Notes: a model not told the origin generated them from the sequence alone. Positions 26,547 through 36,348 are shown, numbered from the stretch's first letter. The stretch: 64,000 nt of DNA from Psychrobacter phenylpyruvicus DSM 7000 = NBRC 102152 (GCF_000685805.1 NZ_JMKP01000003.1:1-64000), one strand, 5' to 3'. Numbers and translations are program-made.

Positions 26547-27326
26547 ATGAGCTTAATTATTACGCCTATAGCCGCCTTTACCGACAACTATATATGGGCG
26601 CTAGTAAACGATAAGAATAAACAGGCCATTGTCATTGATCCAGGCCAAGCAGCTCCTGTTGCTGAATATTTACAGCAATACCAACTTGAGTTGACTGCCA
26701 TTTGGGTTACTCATCATCACGATGATCATATTGGTGGTATAGCAGAGCTACGTGAAATGTACCCTATGACCCATGTGGTGGCAGGCTCTGATCATGGTGT
26801 GAGCCCAGACCAGGTTGTCAAAGAAGGCAGCTCAGTCAGTGCTTGGGGTTATACCGCCCAAGTATGGTCAGTGCCTGGGCATACCGCCTCACATTTGGCT
26901 TATGTCTTAACCCATGAGGAGGTGAAGCAAGTATTCTGTGGTGATACCTTGTTTAGTGCGGGCTGTGGTCGGGTCTTTACCGGTACTATTGAACAATTGT
27001 ACGAAAGCTTTAAGCGATTAAATAAATTGCCTAAAGATACCTTATTTTATCCAGCCCATGAATACACTGCTTCAAACTTAAGATTTGGTTTATCTATTGA
27101 GCCTGATAACCAAGTCATGCAACAAACCTTACAGCAAGTTGAAGCTCTTAATGAGCAGGGTAAACCATCATTACCTGTGACTTTAGAGCATGAAAGACAG
27201 GTCAACGTATTCTTGCGTAGCGAAGAGTTGACGGTAGTTGAGGGAGTACAAAGACAAATGCAGCTGGCTGATACCAAGCCATTCACTGTGTTTAGTGCAT
27301 TAAGAGCCCTAAAAGATAACTTCTAA
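26547..27326 (+). CDS. gloB: Hydroxyacylglutathione hydrolase (glyoxalase II)
   Basis: GloB hydrolyses S-lactoylglutathione in methylglyoxal detoxification. The metallo-beta-lactamase motif THHHDDHIGG (Thr55 to His61, ligands His56, His58, Asp60, His61) is intact. It is followed by PGHTASHLAY, FCGDTLFSAGCGRVF and the glutathione-binding C-terminal lysine/arginine region (QVNVFLRSEE). The length is 259 residues. AGGAAG precedes the ATG. It sits between yejA and yejB with short gaps (about 90 and 70 bases), so it is likely co-transcribed with the transporter. Confidence 0.95.
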   Translation: MSLIITPIAAFTDNYIWALVNDKNKQAIVIDPGQAAPVAEYLQQYQLELTAIWVTHHHDDHIGGIAELREMYPMTHVVAGSDHGVSPDQVVKEGSSVSAWGYTAQVWSVPGHTASHLAYVLTHEEVKQVFCGDTLFSAGCGRVFTGTIEQLYESFKRLNKLPKDTLFYPAHEYTASNLRFGLSIEPDNQVMQQTLQQVEALNEQGKPSLPVTLEHERQVNVFLRSEELTVVEGVQRQMQLADTKPFTVFSALRALKDNF

Positions 27327-27351
27327 CTCAATAAGCTAGCTTCTAACTCAA
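27320..27351. repeat. Two 12-bp direct repeats, the first containing the gloB stop codon
   Basis: CTTCTAACTCAA occurs at 27320-27331 (including TTC TAA of gloB) and again 20 bases later at 27340-27351. Confidence 0.65.
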
Positions 27352-27398
27352 CGGATTGGTATTTTTCATGATAAGCAGTAATAAATAAGGATAGGCTC

Positions 27399-28469
27399 AT
27401 GGGTCGTTATATTTTCAAACGTTTATTGCTTATCATACCCACATTATTTCTCATTCTTTTGACCAACTTTATATTGGTTCAGGCAGCGCCAGGGGGCCCA
27501 GTTGAGCAGCAAATAGCACAAATTGAGCTGGCTAAAAATAAGGGAGAAACCACTGGGGCTGCAATGGGAGGGGGCAGCGTCCTGTCAGAAGGGGGCTATA
27601 GAGGCTCTCGAGGACTGTCTGCGGAGATGGTTGAGGCCATTAAAGCACAATATGGCTTCGATAAGCCGGCCCCTGAACGCTTTTGGATTATGCTAAAAAA
27701 CTATGCTGTACTTGATTTTGGTACATCATTTTTTAAGGGCAAGCCCGTTACTGAGCTAATTGCAGAAAAGCTACCTGTTTCTATTTCTCTAGGTCTTTGG
27801 AGTACTTTGCTTATCTATCTTATAGCCATACCTTTGGGTATCTATAAGGCCATGCATCATGGCTCAGGCATTGATAAATTGACTGCGGTTATGTTGGCGA
27901 TTGGTCATGCCATTCCCATATTTGTGTTTGGTGTTATTTTGTTAGTGCTGTTTGCAGGGGGTAGTTTTTGGCAGATTTTTCCACTGCAGGGACTGGTTTC
28001 AGAGAACTTCGATCAATTAACTCCTTTGGCCAAAATAAAAGATTATTTTTGGCATTTGGCATTACCGCTGACGGCAAGTACCATTGGCGGCTTTGCAGCA
28101 CTAACTTATCTGACAAAATTTAGTTTTATTGAAGAGTTGTCGAAACAGTATGTGTTGACTGCACGGGCCAAAGGTTTAACCAACCGCCAAGTGCTGTATG
28201 GCCATGTCTTTCGAAATGCGATGCTCATTGTTATTGCGGGTATTCCTGCCGCTATTGTCAGTATATTTTTTACCGGAAATTTCTTAATCGAGATTATATT
28301 CAAGCTTGATGGCCTAGGCTTACTTGGCTTTGAGGCCATTGTCCAGCGCGATTACCCAGTGATATTTGGAACCTTATTTATCTTCACCTTGGTAGGCCTG
28401 TTATTACAGCTTATTAGTGACATAAGTTATCATCTCATTGACCCACGTATTGACTTCGAGGGGCGCTAA
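27399..28469 (+). CDS. yejB: Peptide ABC transporter permease YejB
   Basis: This is a DppB-like permease of 356 residues. The N-terminal transmembrane helix (IFKRLLLIIPTLFLILLTNF) is followed by a periplasmic loop with Gly-rich GGGSVLSEGGYRGSRG, then the core membrane helices and the EAA loop (LTARAKGLTNRQVLYGHVFRNA). The long periplasmic loop and FGTSFFKGKPV match YejB. AAGGATAG precedes the ATG. It is followed one base after its stop by yejE. Confidence 0.9.
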   Translation: MGRYIFKRLLLIIPTLFLILLTNFILVQAAPGGPVEQQIAQIELAKNKGETTGAAMGGGSVLSEGGYRGSRGLSAEMVEAIKAQYGFDKPAPERFWIMLKNYAVLDFGTSFFKGKPVTELIAEKLPVSISLGLWSTLLIYLIAIPLGIYKAMHHGSGIDKLTAVMLAIGHAIPIFVFGVILLVLFAGGSFWQIFPLQGLVSENFDQLTPLAKIKDYFWHLALPLTASTIGGFAALTYLTKFSFIEELSKQYVLTARAKGLTNRQVLYGHVFRNAMLIVIAGIPAAIVSIFFTGNFLIEIIFKLDGLGLLGFEAIVQRDYPVIFGTLFIFTLVGLLLQLISDISYHLIDPRIDFEGR

Positions 28470-28470
28470 G

Positions 28471-29502
28471 ATGAGTAAAGATAAGCCTTTGCTTAATCCA
28501 ATATGGCAAGCAAGATTTAACCGCTTTAAACAAAATAGATTAGGAGTAATCGCGCTACTGTTATTTTCTATCCTCTCTTTAGTGTGTCTGGGAGCTGATT
28601 TCGTCGCCAACGATAAGCCTCTATTGGTTAAATATGAGGACAACTTATATTTTCCAGTGGTTAAAGCTTATCCAGAAACAACGTTTGGCGGGGTATTTGA
28701 GACAGAAGCGGATTATAAAGACCCAGCAGTAAAACAGCTGATTGAGCAAAAAGGCTTTATGATAATGCCGCTTATTGAGTTCGCAGATCAGACTGCCAGT
28801 GTTGAGTTGGAGCAGCCTTATCCTGCACCGCCTAATGCTAATAACTGGTTAGGCACTGATGATACCGGTAGGGATGTGCTGGCTCGTATTCTCTATGGAA
28901 TGCGGATCTCTTTAATATTTGGCTTGGCGTTAACCCTGGCTGGATCATTGATAGGGATTATCGTTGGTGCAGTGCAAGGCTATTATGGCGGATGGCCGGA
29001 TTTGATAGGCCAACGCTTTATGGAGGTGTGGGCAGGATTACCTCAGCTGTTTATGATCATAATTTTGGTCAGCTTATTTAATCCTAGTGTTTGGGTGTTA
29101 TTTGCTTTAATGCTGTTGTTTGGTTGGATGAGCTTGGTAGGCTTGGTTCGTGCAGAGTTTTTAAGAGCTCGCAATTTTGATTATGTGAGAGCGGCCCGCA
29201 ATTTAGGAGCCTCTGACAGCCAAATTATACTGCGTCATATTCTTCCAAACGCTTTGGCTTCAAGTTTGTCTCAGCTGCCTTTTATATTAACTGCCAATAT
29301 TGTGGCTTTAACTTCACTGGATTTCTTGGGCTATGGATTACCACCAGGTTCTCCCTCACTAGGGGAATTGATGAACCAAGGTAAAGACAATCTCGATGCT
29401 CCTTGGTTGGCCTTATCTGCCTTTTTTAGCTTAACCATAGTATTGTCATTATTGATATTCGTTGGCGAAGCGCTAAGAGATGCCTTTGATCCAAGGCGTT
29501 AG
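28471..29502 (+). CDS. yejE: Peptide ABC transporter permease YejE
   Basis: This is a DppC-like permease. The N-terminus LNPIWQARFNRFKQNRLGVIALLLFS starts the first helix and a large periplasmic domain follows (YPETTFGGVFETEADYKDP, typical of YejE). The core has WLGTDDTGRDVLARILYGMRIS and the EAA loop RAARNLGASDSQIILRHILPN. The ATG at 28471 was chosen because the GAGGGG ribosome site overlaps the yejB end; a TTG-started longer form is unlikely. The ATPase gene yejF does not follow; a terminator does. The ATPase may lie elsewhere. Confidence 0.9.
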   Translation: MSKDKPLLNPIWQARFNRFKQNRLGVIALLLFSILSLVCLGADFVANDKPLLVKYEDNLYFPVVKAYPETTFGGVFETEADYKDPAVKQLIEQKGFMIMPLIEFADQTASVELEQPYPAPPNANNWLGTDDTGRDVLARILYGMRISLIFGLALTLAGSLIGIIVGAVQGYYGGWPDLIGQRFMEVWAGLPQLFMIIILVSLFNPSVWVLFALMLLFGWMSLVGLVRAEFLRARNFDYVRAARNLGASDSQIILRHILPNALASSLSQLPFILTANIVALTSLDFLGYGLPPGSPSLGELMNQGKDNLDAPWLALSAFFSLTIVLSLLIFVGEALRDAFDPRR

Positions 29503-29550
29503 TTTTTAGTCATAGGCTTTGTACAGAACTATGTCTCGTCCTAAAATGAT

Positions 29551-29584
29551 AAAAAAAGGTTCTTATTAATAAGAACCTTTTTTT
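29551..29584. terminator. Bidirectional terminator after yejE
   Basis: AGGTTCTTA pairs with TAAGAACCT around TTAA, flanked by A and T runs, between the convergent yejE and lipoprotein genes. Confidence 0.85.
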
Positions 29585-29614
29585 AATAGATAAAACTAAG
29601 GCTTGATAGACAGC

Positions 29615-29998
29615 TTACTGACAACGGAAGCTGATATTATACTCATAGTCGTCGTCACGGGATAAGTTAGGTTTACCTGTCCCTAGCACTGCGCCAGCAA
29701 TTTCGCTTGCTTGGTCAATCATGCGCCCTGTTTTTTGGTCAAACATACCGTTATATTTTAGCTCATCTTTGACAATGATTGCCTGATGCATGCCACAAGT
29801 TTTTTTGGCGCTGGCCAAAGCGTTCTCTTGAGCTTGAACTTTGGTTTTGCCAATACCTGTGGTTTCAAAGGTAGAGTCTGCACGCTGAATGACAGGGGCA
29901 GTGGGTGTGGATTGACAAGCGCTTAAGCCAATTACAGCTGAAGTAAGGAAGCCTAAAGTGGTAAGTTTTGTCATTTTTTGCCAAGCTAGTGTGGTCAT
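29615..29998 (-). CDS. Small lipoprotein of unknown function
   Basis: A signal peptide with lipobox LSAC gives a lipid-anchored mature protein of about 100 residues. The middle (TGIGKTKVQAQENALASAKKTCG) has an Ala-rich helix like that of proteins that couple a repeated helix to a Cys; the C-terminus has YEYNISFRCQ, so a disulphide between the two cysteines is possible. The ATG at 29996-29998 lies 6 bases after GAGG; the frame extends 12 bases upstream without a better start. The family is not recognised. Confidence 0.65.
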   Translation of the reverse strand: MTTLAWQKMTKLTTLGFLTSAVIGLSACQSTPTAPVIQRADSTFETTGIGKTKVQAQENALASAKKTCGMHQAIIVKDELKYNGMFDQKTGRMIDQASEIAGAVLGTGKPNLSRDDDYEYNISFRCQ

Positions 29999-30396
29999 AA
30001 GATGCCTCAATATATTTAAAAGGAAATATCAGTAAAGAATTATCAGTAAAAAAGATGAATGCAGTGTCCTACGTAAGAGCTATCAAAATAAAGACTATCA
30101 AAATAAAGACTATCAAAAAATAAGCGACATAATCGTCATGGTAGTATAAGAGAGTATACTTTCGCAATTATTGAGCGTTCATTGTTTAGTGTAGAGCTTA
30201 TTGCTTCTATATTACAACTGCAAGATACCGAGTAAAGAGCAGCTGAACTTAGTATATTGATAGTTTAATACATTAACACAGCCTTACCCACTTACAAGGC
30301 AGTTTTTGCTATCATGTGCTCACTTAAGATTTATGACACTCGCCATTATTTTGGCAATAACTAATAAACATTATATAAAAGATAAAGATTTTGACT
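29999..30396. other. Divergent spacer with 15-bp tandem repeats
   Basis: This 398-base gap separates the minus-strand lipoprotein from the plus-strand hydrolase. It contains three 15-bp tandem repeats (listed separately) and a possible extended -10 TGCTATCAT at 30307-30315 that could serve the hydrolase gene. No gene is seen. Confidence 0.5.
30079..30122. repeat. Three 15-bp tandem repeats
   Basis: GCTATCAAAATAAA, GACTATCAAAATAAA and GACTATCAAAAAATA lie head to tail upstream of the lipoprotein gene. Confidence 0.8.
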
Positions 30397-31062
30397 ATGA
30401 AAACCAAAACTGAAGAGTTTTTGATTGAAGGACCTGCAGGTAAACTTGAGGTAGAAGCGCTATGGCAGAATGAGGACCCTAAAGACCCTAATACCAAAAA
30501 AGTGGCTTTATTATGTCATCCGAATCCCTTATATGATGGTACTATGAAAAATAAAGTAGTGACCACTATGTTTAACTTTGCTCGTGATCAGGGCATGCAT
30601 GTGGTGCGTTTTAACTTTCGAGGGGCGGGTAAATCTACCGGTGAACACGACTATGCGGTAGGTGAAATTGAAGATGCTATGGCAGTGTTGCAATGGATTA
30701 GCGATAAAACCTCTGCAAATCAGCTTTGGCTAGGAGGGTTCTCCTTTGGAGGCTATATCACTGCGAGGGTTGCTGAGCAGTTATTAGTAACGCCTCATAT
30801 TTGGGGATTGACTGAGATGGAGCTAGTAAAAGTGGTATTAATGGCCCCTTCTGTTGAAAATAATGATGCCTCTAATGTTATGTTGCCAACCCAAAAAACC
30901 ATTCAAATTTATGGTGATGCTGATACAGTGATTAAGCCTGAGTTAATGAAAAAATTTGCTGAGGACAAACAAATCACCAGTTATGTACTTGAAGGTGCAG
31001 GCCACTTCTTTCATGGTCGCCTAACTGATGTCAAATCCTTATTAGAGCAACACGCAGTATAG
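30397..31062 (+). CDS. Alpha/beta hydrolase
   Basis: This is a cytosolic serine hydrolase of the COG2945 type. The sequence opens with FLIEGPAGKLEVE and has the oxyanion-region CHPNPLYDGTMKNKVV. The nucleophile elbow is GFSFGG, the acid Asp lies in IYGDADTVI, and the catalytic His is in GAGHFFHGRL. These features match small hydrolases of unknown substrate found beside many gammaproteobacterial housekeeping genes. The ATG at 30397 was preferred to a TTG two codons earlier. A 94-base gap leads to zapE on the same strand, so an operon is possible. Confidence 0.82.
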   Translation: MKTKTEEFLIEGPAGKLEVEALWQNEDPKDPNTKKVALLCHPNPLYDGTMKNKVVTTMFNFARDQGMHVVRFNFRGAGKSTGEHDYAVGEIEDAMAVLQWISDKTSANQLWLGGFSFGGYITARVAEQLLVTPHIWGLTEMELVKVVLMAPSVENNDASNVMLPTQKTIQIYGDADTVIKPELMKKFAEDKQITSYVLEGAGHFFHGRLTDVKSLLEQHAV

Positions 31063-31156
31063 TATAAGTCATACACTTGCCAGCAAGATGACAGAGTATG
31101 AGTATGGCTAAAATAAGTTTTTTAATTCCTGATGAGATAAGAGTGATAGTTAAAAT

Positions 31157-32293
31157 ATGAATATGACCCCATTACAAAGGTACCAAGCTGCGATAGCTAC
31201 TGATGAGTTTAATTATGATCCCATTCAGGAAAAGGCGATGACCTATCTTGATGGTGTCTATCATCAGCTGATTGAGAACTCTAAAGAGAAAAAAGGTCTT
31301 TTTGGCCTGTTTAAATCGCAACCTGTTCCGCCAAAGGGGCTGTACATGTGGGGCGGCGTAGGTCGAGGCAAGACCTGGATGATGGATATGTTCTTTGAGT
31401 CTGTGCCACTGCAGCGCAAAATGCGGATGCATTTCCATCATTTCATGCAGCGGGTTCACAAAGAGCTTAATAAACTACAAGGCAGTAGTGATCCTTTAGA
31501 GAAAGTAGCCGATATCATTCACGATGAGGCCATATTGATTTGCTTCGATGAGTTCTTTGTATCGAACGTCTCTGATGCTATGATTTTGGGTGATTTATTT
31601 ACTATGCTGTTTAAGCGTGGCATCACCTTGGTTGCCACCTCAAATATTGAGCCATCGGGTTTATATAAAGATGGACTGCATCGAGATCGCTTCATGCCAG
31701 CGGTCACCGAGCTAGAGAAGCACACTACTGTGATGAATATTGACTCAGGCATTGATTACCGTTTACGCTTATTACAGCAAGCGGAGCTGTATAAATACCC
31801 ATTAACTAAAGAAAATAGTCACTGGTTGGCTAACCGCTTTGTGTCATTGGCCAATAATCAAAAGATATCAAAAGAGCCGATTATCATTAATGGCCGTGAA
31901 ATTAAGATTAATGCTCGCACCAAGACAGTCCTGTATTGTGATTTCAGACAGCTGTGTATGGAGCCAAGATCTGCCAATGATTTTATTGAGATCTCTAATA
32001 ACTTTAGTACAGTATTAGTGGATAACGTTCCTGAACTCACTGATGTGCTGCGCGATCCTACCCGTCGTTTCATTTACTTAGTAGATGAGTTTTATGACCG
32101 CCGTGTGAAGCTATTAATTAGAGCAGAGCAATCTATTTTGGAGTTGTATCAAGGTGAGAAGCTAGCGTTTGAAATTGAGCGCACCCGCTCCCGTTTGCTT
32201 GAAATGCAGTCTGAGGATTACTTAAAGCTTGAGCATCGTTTGGATGTAGATAGTTCACAAGCCACATTGGATGATGAGCAATTGGTAGGCTAG
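31157..32293 (+). CDS. zapE: Cell division ATPase ZapE (AFG1-like)
   Basis: ZapE interacts with FtsZ at constricting septa and helps cell division under low-oxygen stress; it is homologous to mitochondrial AFG1. Walker A is GGVGRGKT (residues 66-73), preceded by GLYMW, and Walker B is ICFDEFF. MRMHFHHFMQRVH and LVATSNIEPSGLYKDGLHRDRFMPA are characteristic. The length is 378. AGAG and GATAG lie before the ATG, though the ribosome site is weak. Confidence 0.93.
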   Translation: MNMTPLQRYQAAIATDEFNYDPIQEKAMTYLDGVYHQLIENSKEKKGLFGLFKSQPVPPKGLYMWGGVGRGKTWMMDMFFESVPLQRKMRMHFHHFMQRVHKELNKLQGSSDPLEKVADIIHDEAILICFDEFFVSNVSDAMILGDLFTMLFKRGITLVATSNIEPSGLYKDGLHRDRFMPAVTELEKHTTVMNIDSGIDYRLRLLQQAELYKYPLTKENSHWLANRFVSLANNQKISKEPIIINGREIKINARTKTVLYCDFRQLCMEPRSANDFIEISNNFSTVLVDNVPELTDVLRDPTRRFIYLVDEFYDRRVKLLIRAEQSILELYQGEKLAFEIERTRSRLLEMQSEDYLKLEHRLDVDSSQATLDDEQLVG

Positions 32294-32344
32294 TTAGCCT
32301 TATAAACTATAAGGCGTTATACATAGAGCGAAAGGTTTATAAAT

Positions 32345-32396
32345 AGGGCTTATAAATTGAGGGATATTTACTCTCTGTTTATAAGCCCTTTTTTTG
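32345..32396 (+). terminator. Terminator after zapE
   Basis: AGGGCTTATAAA pairs with TTTATAAGCCCT (32345-32356 with 32378-32389) around a 21-base loop, then a T-run. Confidence 0.75.
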
Positions 32397-32449
32397 GCTT
32401 TTAAAATTCGTAGGTTTTAAGTGCAGAAGATAGCTGAGCTAGCCATTAA

Positions 32450-32992
32450 TTAATGCACAATGGTGTTAAAAGCCACACTCACTGACTTGCGTGGTGGGAT
32501 ATATTTGATGTCCCAGCGTAGAGATTTGTATTCAGAGTAAGGCACTTCTACCAACTTCCCATCAACCATACGCATTAAGGGTAAGTCATGATAGTTGTAA
32601 TAATCCAGAGAAGCTTGAGCACTAGGAGGGTAGGCTTCACCGGTAAACTCCGTATTGGTTGGGATAGGCAGGGTTAACGTAGCATTCTGAATAGAGGTAT
32701 TTAAGGTATTACTATAGGTGGCTTTGTATTGGATTAAGGTACCAATTTTGGCCGTATTTACTGGGATATATATCCGTTCGCCCTGACTGTTAGTTACAAC
32801 TTTGCTGGCACTGAGGCTCATTTTTAGAGCGTCATTAGCTTGGGCGGTAGTTGCTGTCATCGCCAGTAAAATGCTAGATAAGACAGCAGCAAGATAGACA
32901 TTACTGTACTTCAAAAAAGACTTGGATAATATAGGCTGCCAAAAACGATGCGGCTTACTATAAAACGTGGGTCCTGAAATAACTGCGGTCAA
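32450..32992 (-). CDS. Secreted DUF11-like protein
   Basis: The protein has a long N-terminal region, a signal-type hydrophobic segment (VYLAAVLSSILLAMTA) and an AQA cleavage site, giving a mature protein of about 130 residues. The mature part reads KIGTLIQYKATYSN, IQNATLTLPIPTNTEFT and PPRKSVSVAFNTIV. This has the beta-sandwich wording of DUF11/conserved-repeat domains that act as adhesin or surface modules. The start is a TTG at 32990-32992, supported by AAGGAG 6 bases away. The exact role is unknown. It is convergent with zapE. Confidence 0.7.
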   Translation of the reverse strand: MTAVISGPTFYSKPHRFWQPILSKSFLKYSNVYLAAVLSSILLAMTATTAQANDALKMSLSASKVVTNSQGERIYIPVNTAKIGTLIQYKATYSNTLNTSIQNATLTLPIPTNTEFTGEAYPPSAQASLDYYNYHDLPLMRMVDGKLVEVPYSEYKSLRWDIKYIPPRKSVSVAFNTIVH

Positions 32993-33522
32993 GATGAACT
33001 CCTTTATGATACCTGCTAGCTTAGAAAGCTAGACAGTCTCTTATGCTTTAGTTGTTATAGTTATATCAACTTCAACCGTTCATAACTATAAATAACTTTA
33101 ATTTAAAAATAACTTTAATTTAAATATCTAGGCGATAATCTCAGGTTTATTTTCTGAGCGTCGATAAGGGAATAGTGTTAAAAAATAAAAGTGCTAAAGC
33201 TAGGTGAAATAGCCACCCAATTGCTTACTCAAGTAATAAGCTAGAATAGAAAAGAGTTAATGCCTTATCTATAATTTTATTACAATTGTTCAGTTAAAGC
33301 GAGATGTATTCAACGTCATAGCACACTTATTAAACAGAGTTATAAACTTGTTTTAATCTAACTAACAGTTATCCTCTAAATCTATAATCATTATTTATTA
33401 AATAAATACAATTACAAAATCCATTTAATTTTAGGGATAGGTAAGCTTCCGAAATATGTTTATACTAATGGGTGATACAAGTGTTTACTAGAACTTATAA
33501 GGAAATTAATTAGGGATTAGTT
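32993..33522. other. Spacer upstream of aceE
   Basis: A 530-base AT-rich gap between the secreted protein (minus) and aceE (plus). It has two tandem 16-bp repeats of AAATAACTTTAATTTA (33090-33105 and 33107-33122) and presumably both promoters, with no clear -35/-10 pairs, no PdhR-like site that I can recognise, and no gene. Confidence 0.5.
33090..33122. repeat. Two 16-bp tandem repeats (17-bp period)
   Basis: AAATAACTTTAATTTA occurs twice, exactly, at 33090 and 33107. Confidence 0.8.
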
Positions 33523-36348
33523 ATGAAATACTATAATGATGCTGATCATACTGAAACTCAAGAGTGGCTTGATGCCTTTGAGTCGGTGATTAAGCATAGT
33601 GATAAAGACCGAGCTCAATTTTTGCTTAAAGCTTTATACAACATGGCGGTACAAGAAGGCTTGCCCTTTAACCGTCTAGACACTGCCTACTTAAATACGA
33701 TTCCGGTAGAAGATGAACCAATCTACCCAGGGGATTTGGGTATTGAGCGTAAAATTCGTGCTTTGGTACGTTATAACGCTTTAGCTATGGTGATGCGTGC
33801 TAACCAAAATGAAGATGATTTGGGGGGGCATTTAGCAACGTTTGCGTCGAGTGCTACCCTATACGAAACTGGGTTTAACCATTTCTTCCGAGCAGCTAGC
33901 GATCACTTCGGTGGCGACATGATTTATTATCAAGGTCACTCAGCACCAGGTATCTACGCGAGATCTTTTTTAGAGGGACGCTTAACCAAAGAGCAACTAC
34001 AGAACTTCCGCCGTGAAGTAGGTGGTAAAGGCCTATCAAGCTATCCGCATCCTTACTTAATGCCAGACTACTGGCAGTTCCCGACTGTTTCTATGGGTCT
34101 GGGACCGATTATGTCAATTTATCATGCTCATGTGCATAAGTATTTAATTAACCGTGGCTTACTAGAAGACGAAGATCGTAAGATTTGGGCCTTCTTAGGC
34201 GATGGTGAGACAGATGAGCCAGAAAGTTTAGGGGCTATTTCACTGGCGGGACGTGAAAAGTTAGATAACCTGATTTGGGTAATTAACTGTAATTTACAGC
34301 GTCTAGATGGTCCAGTAAGGGGTAATGGTAAGATTATCCAAGAGCTGGAGTCTGTATTCCGTGGTGCAGGCTGGCGAGTGATTAAGGTAATCTGGGGAGG
34401 TAAGTGGGACGCCTTACTAGATAAAGATCATTCTGGCGCCCTAAAAAAACGCATGGAAGAGACAGTTGATGGCGAGTACCAACTTTATGAAGCCCGTGAT
34501 GGTGCTTTCACTCGTAAAGAGTTCTTTGGTAAATATCCTGAGCTTGCGGAGATGGCAGAGCAGCTTAGCGATGAAGATATTCGTCACTTAAACCGCGGAG
34601 GACATGATCCTATCAAAGTTTATGCCGCCTTTAGTGAAGCGATGAAGACCAAAGGCCAGCCTACGGTAGTATTGGTTAAAACGGTAAAAGGTTACGGTCT
34701 TTCTACCCAGGCCCAAGCAGTTAACAAAGCTCACCAAATTAAGAAACTAAGTAAAGAAGGCTTGGTTTATTTCCGTGATCGCTTTGACTTGCCATTCACC
34801 GACGAAGAGTTAGATGAGCTCCCGTTCTATCGTCCGGACGAGAACTCTCCAGAAATGAAGTACTTGCGAGGTCGTCGTGAATCATTAGGAGGTCACTTAC
34901 CTAACCGCCGTAGTGGACATATTCCGCTAAATATTCCTGATTTATCGATCTTTGATCGGGTGTTAAAAGGCAGTAATGGTAAAGAGCAGTCGACAACTAT
35001 GGTCTTTGTTCGCTTATTATCAGCCATGCTAAAAGACAAAGACATCCAAGAACGCGTGGTGCCTATCGTGCCTGATGAAGCCCGTACTTTCGGCCTAGAA
35101 GGTATGTTCCGTCAGTTGGGCATTTATTCTTCAGCAGGGCAAAAATACATCCCTGAAGATAATGAAGCTTTAATGGGTTATAAAGAAGCCAAAGATGGGC
35201 ATATGTTGGAAGAGGGTATTAACGAAGCGGGTGCTATGAGTGCTTGGATTGCGCTAGCGACCAGTTACTCAGTCAACGCGTTACCTATGATTCCACTGTA
35301 TATTTATTATTCAATGTTCGGCTTCCAGCGTGTCGGCGACTTAGCTTGGGCCGCAGGGGATTGTCAGGCGCAAGGTTTCTTATTGGGCGGTACTGCAGGA
35401 CGCACCACGCTTAATGGTGAAGGCTTGCAGCACCAAGATGGCCACTCGCACATCTTATTTGGCACCGTACCAAACTGTGTCAGTTATGATCCCTGCTACG
35501 GCTATGAGTTAGCAGTTATCATACATGACGGCCTACGTCGTATGTATGGTGAAGGTGAGCGTGTTTATTACTACATTACCTTAATGAATGAGAACTATGA
35601 GCAGCCTGCCATGCCAGAGGGCGTGGAAGAAGGCATTAAACGCGGTATGTACTTGTTAGAAGATAATAGTCATCTGCATGCCACCGCTCATGTTCAGCTA
35701 TTAGGCTCAGGTACTATCTTACGTGAAGTTCAAAAAGCTGCGAAGATCCTATTTGAAGAGTTTAATGTAAGCGCTAACGTCTGGAGTGTCACCAGTTTTA
35801 ATGAGCTAACTCGTGAAGGTATGGCTTGTGATGATTACAACCGCTTGCACCCCATGGAAGAAGAGAAGGTGCCCTGGGTTACTGAGCAGCTTGCCAAACA
35901 CGATGGTGTGGTGATAGCTGCAACAGATTACATGCGCAATTACTCGGAGCAAATCCGTGCTTGGTTGCCAGACAACCGCCCTTACTCAACGTTGGGTACC
36001 GATGGTTATGGCCGCTCTGATAGCCGTGCCCAGCTGCGTAACTTCTTCCATGTCAATGCTGAACATATTGTTGTTGCTACATTAAAACGTTTGGCGGATG
36101 AAGGTGAAGTGGAGATGCGCTTAGTGAAAGATGCCATCACCAGCTTAGGTATTGATGTGGATCAACCCCCTGCGTGGCAGCCACAGCCTCAGTACGATCA
36201 TTTCCCAGATGCTCCAGCACCGGATAATGTCAATCCAAATCCAGTACCAGAGTTAGTCGATGAAGAGGATGAAGAAATTAGTAGCGAAGGACGGGCAGAG
36301 GATCAAGCCGATGCCAAGCTATTAAATGATGAAGATATTGAGGAATAA
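33523..36348 (+). CDS. aceE: Pyruvate dehydrogenase E1 component, homodimeric type
   Basis: AceE is the thiamine diphosphate enzyme that decarboxylates pyruvate and acetylates the E2 lipoyl group. The length (941) is slightly over E. coli's 887 because of an acidic C-terminal extension (residues about 905-941, rich in Glu/Asp). Typical segments include GDGETDEPESLGAIS with the ThDP/Mg site, WVINCNLQRLDGPVRGN, and DGHSHILFGTVPNC. AAGGAA precedes the ATG. aceF follows after 71 bases; the E3 gene (lpd) is not in the window. Confidence 0.97.
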   Translation: MKYYNDADHTETQEWLDAFESVIKHSDKDRAQFLLKALYNMAVQEGLPFNRLDTAYLNTIPVEDEPIYPGDLGIERKIRALVRYNALAMVMRANQNEDDLGGHLATFASSATLYETGFNHFFRAASDHFGGDMIYYQGHSAPGIYARSFLEGRLTKEQLQNFRREVGGKGLSSYPHPYLMPDYWQFPTVSMGLGPIMSIYHAHVHKYLINRGLLEDEDRKIWAFLGDGETDEPESLGAISLAGREKLDNLIWVINCNLQRLDGPVRGNGKIIQELESVFRGAGWRVIKVIWGGKWDALLDKDHSGALKKRMEETVDGEYQLYEARDGAFTRKEFFGKYPELAEMAEQLSDEDIRHLNRGGHDPIKVYAAFSEAMKTKGQPTVVLVKTVKGYGLSTQAQAVNKAHQIKKLSKEGLVYFRDRFDLPFTDEELDELPFYRPDENSPEMKYLRGRRESLGGHLPNRRSGHIPLNIPDLSIFDRVLKGSNGKEQSTTMVFVRLLSAMLKDKDIQERVVPIVPDEARTFGLEGMFRQLGIYSSAGQKYIPEDNEALMGYKEAKDGHMLEEGINEAGAMSAWIALATSYSVNALPMIPLYIYYSMFGFQRVGDLAWAAGDCQAQGFLLGGTAGRTTLNGEGLQHQDGHSHILFGTVPNCVSYDPCYGYELAVIIHDGLRRMYGEGERVYYYITLMNENYEQPAMPEGVEEGIKRGMYLLEDNSHLHATAHVQLLGSGTILREVQKAAKILFEEFNVSANVWSVTSFNELTREGMACDDYNRLHPMEEEKVPWVTEQLAKHDGVVIAATDYMRNYSEQIRAWLPDNRPYSTLGTDGYGRSDSRAQLRNFFHVNAEHIVVATLKRLADEGEVEMRLVKDAITSLGIDVDQPPAWQPQPQYDHFPDAPAPDNVNPNPVPELVDEEDEEISSEGRAEDQADAKLLNDEDIEE

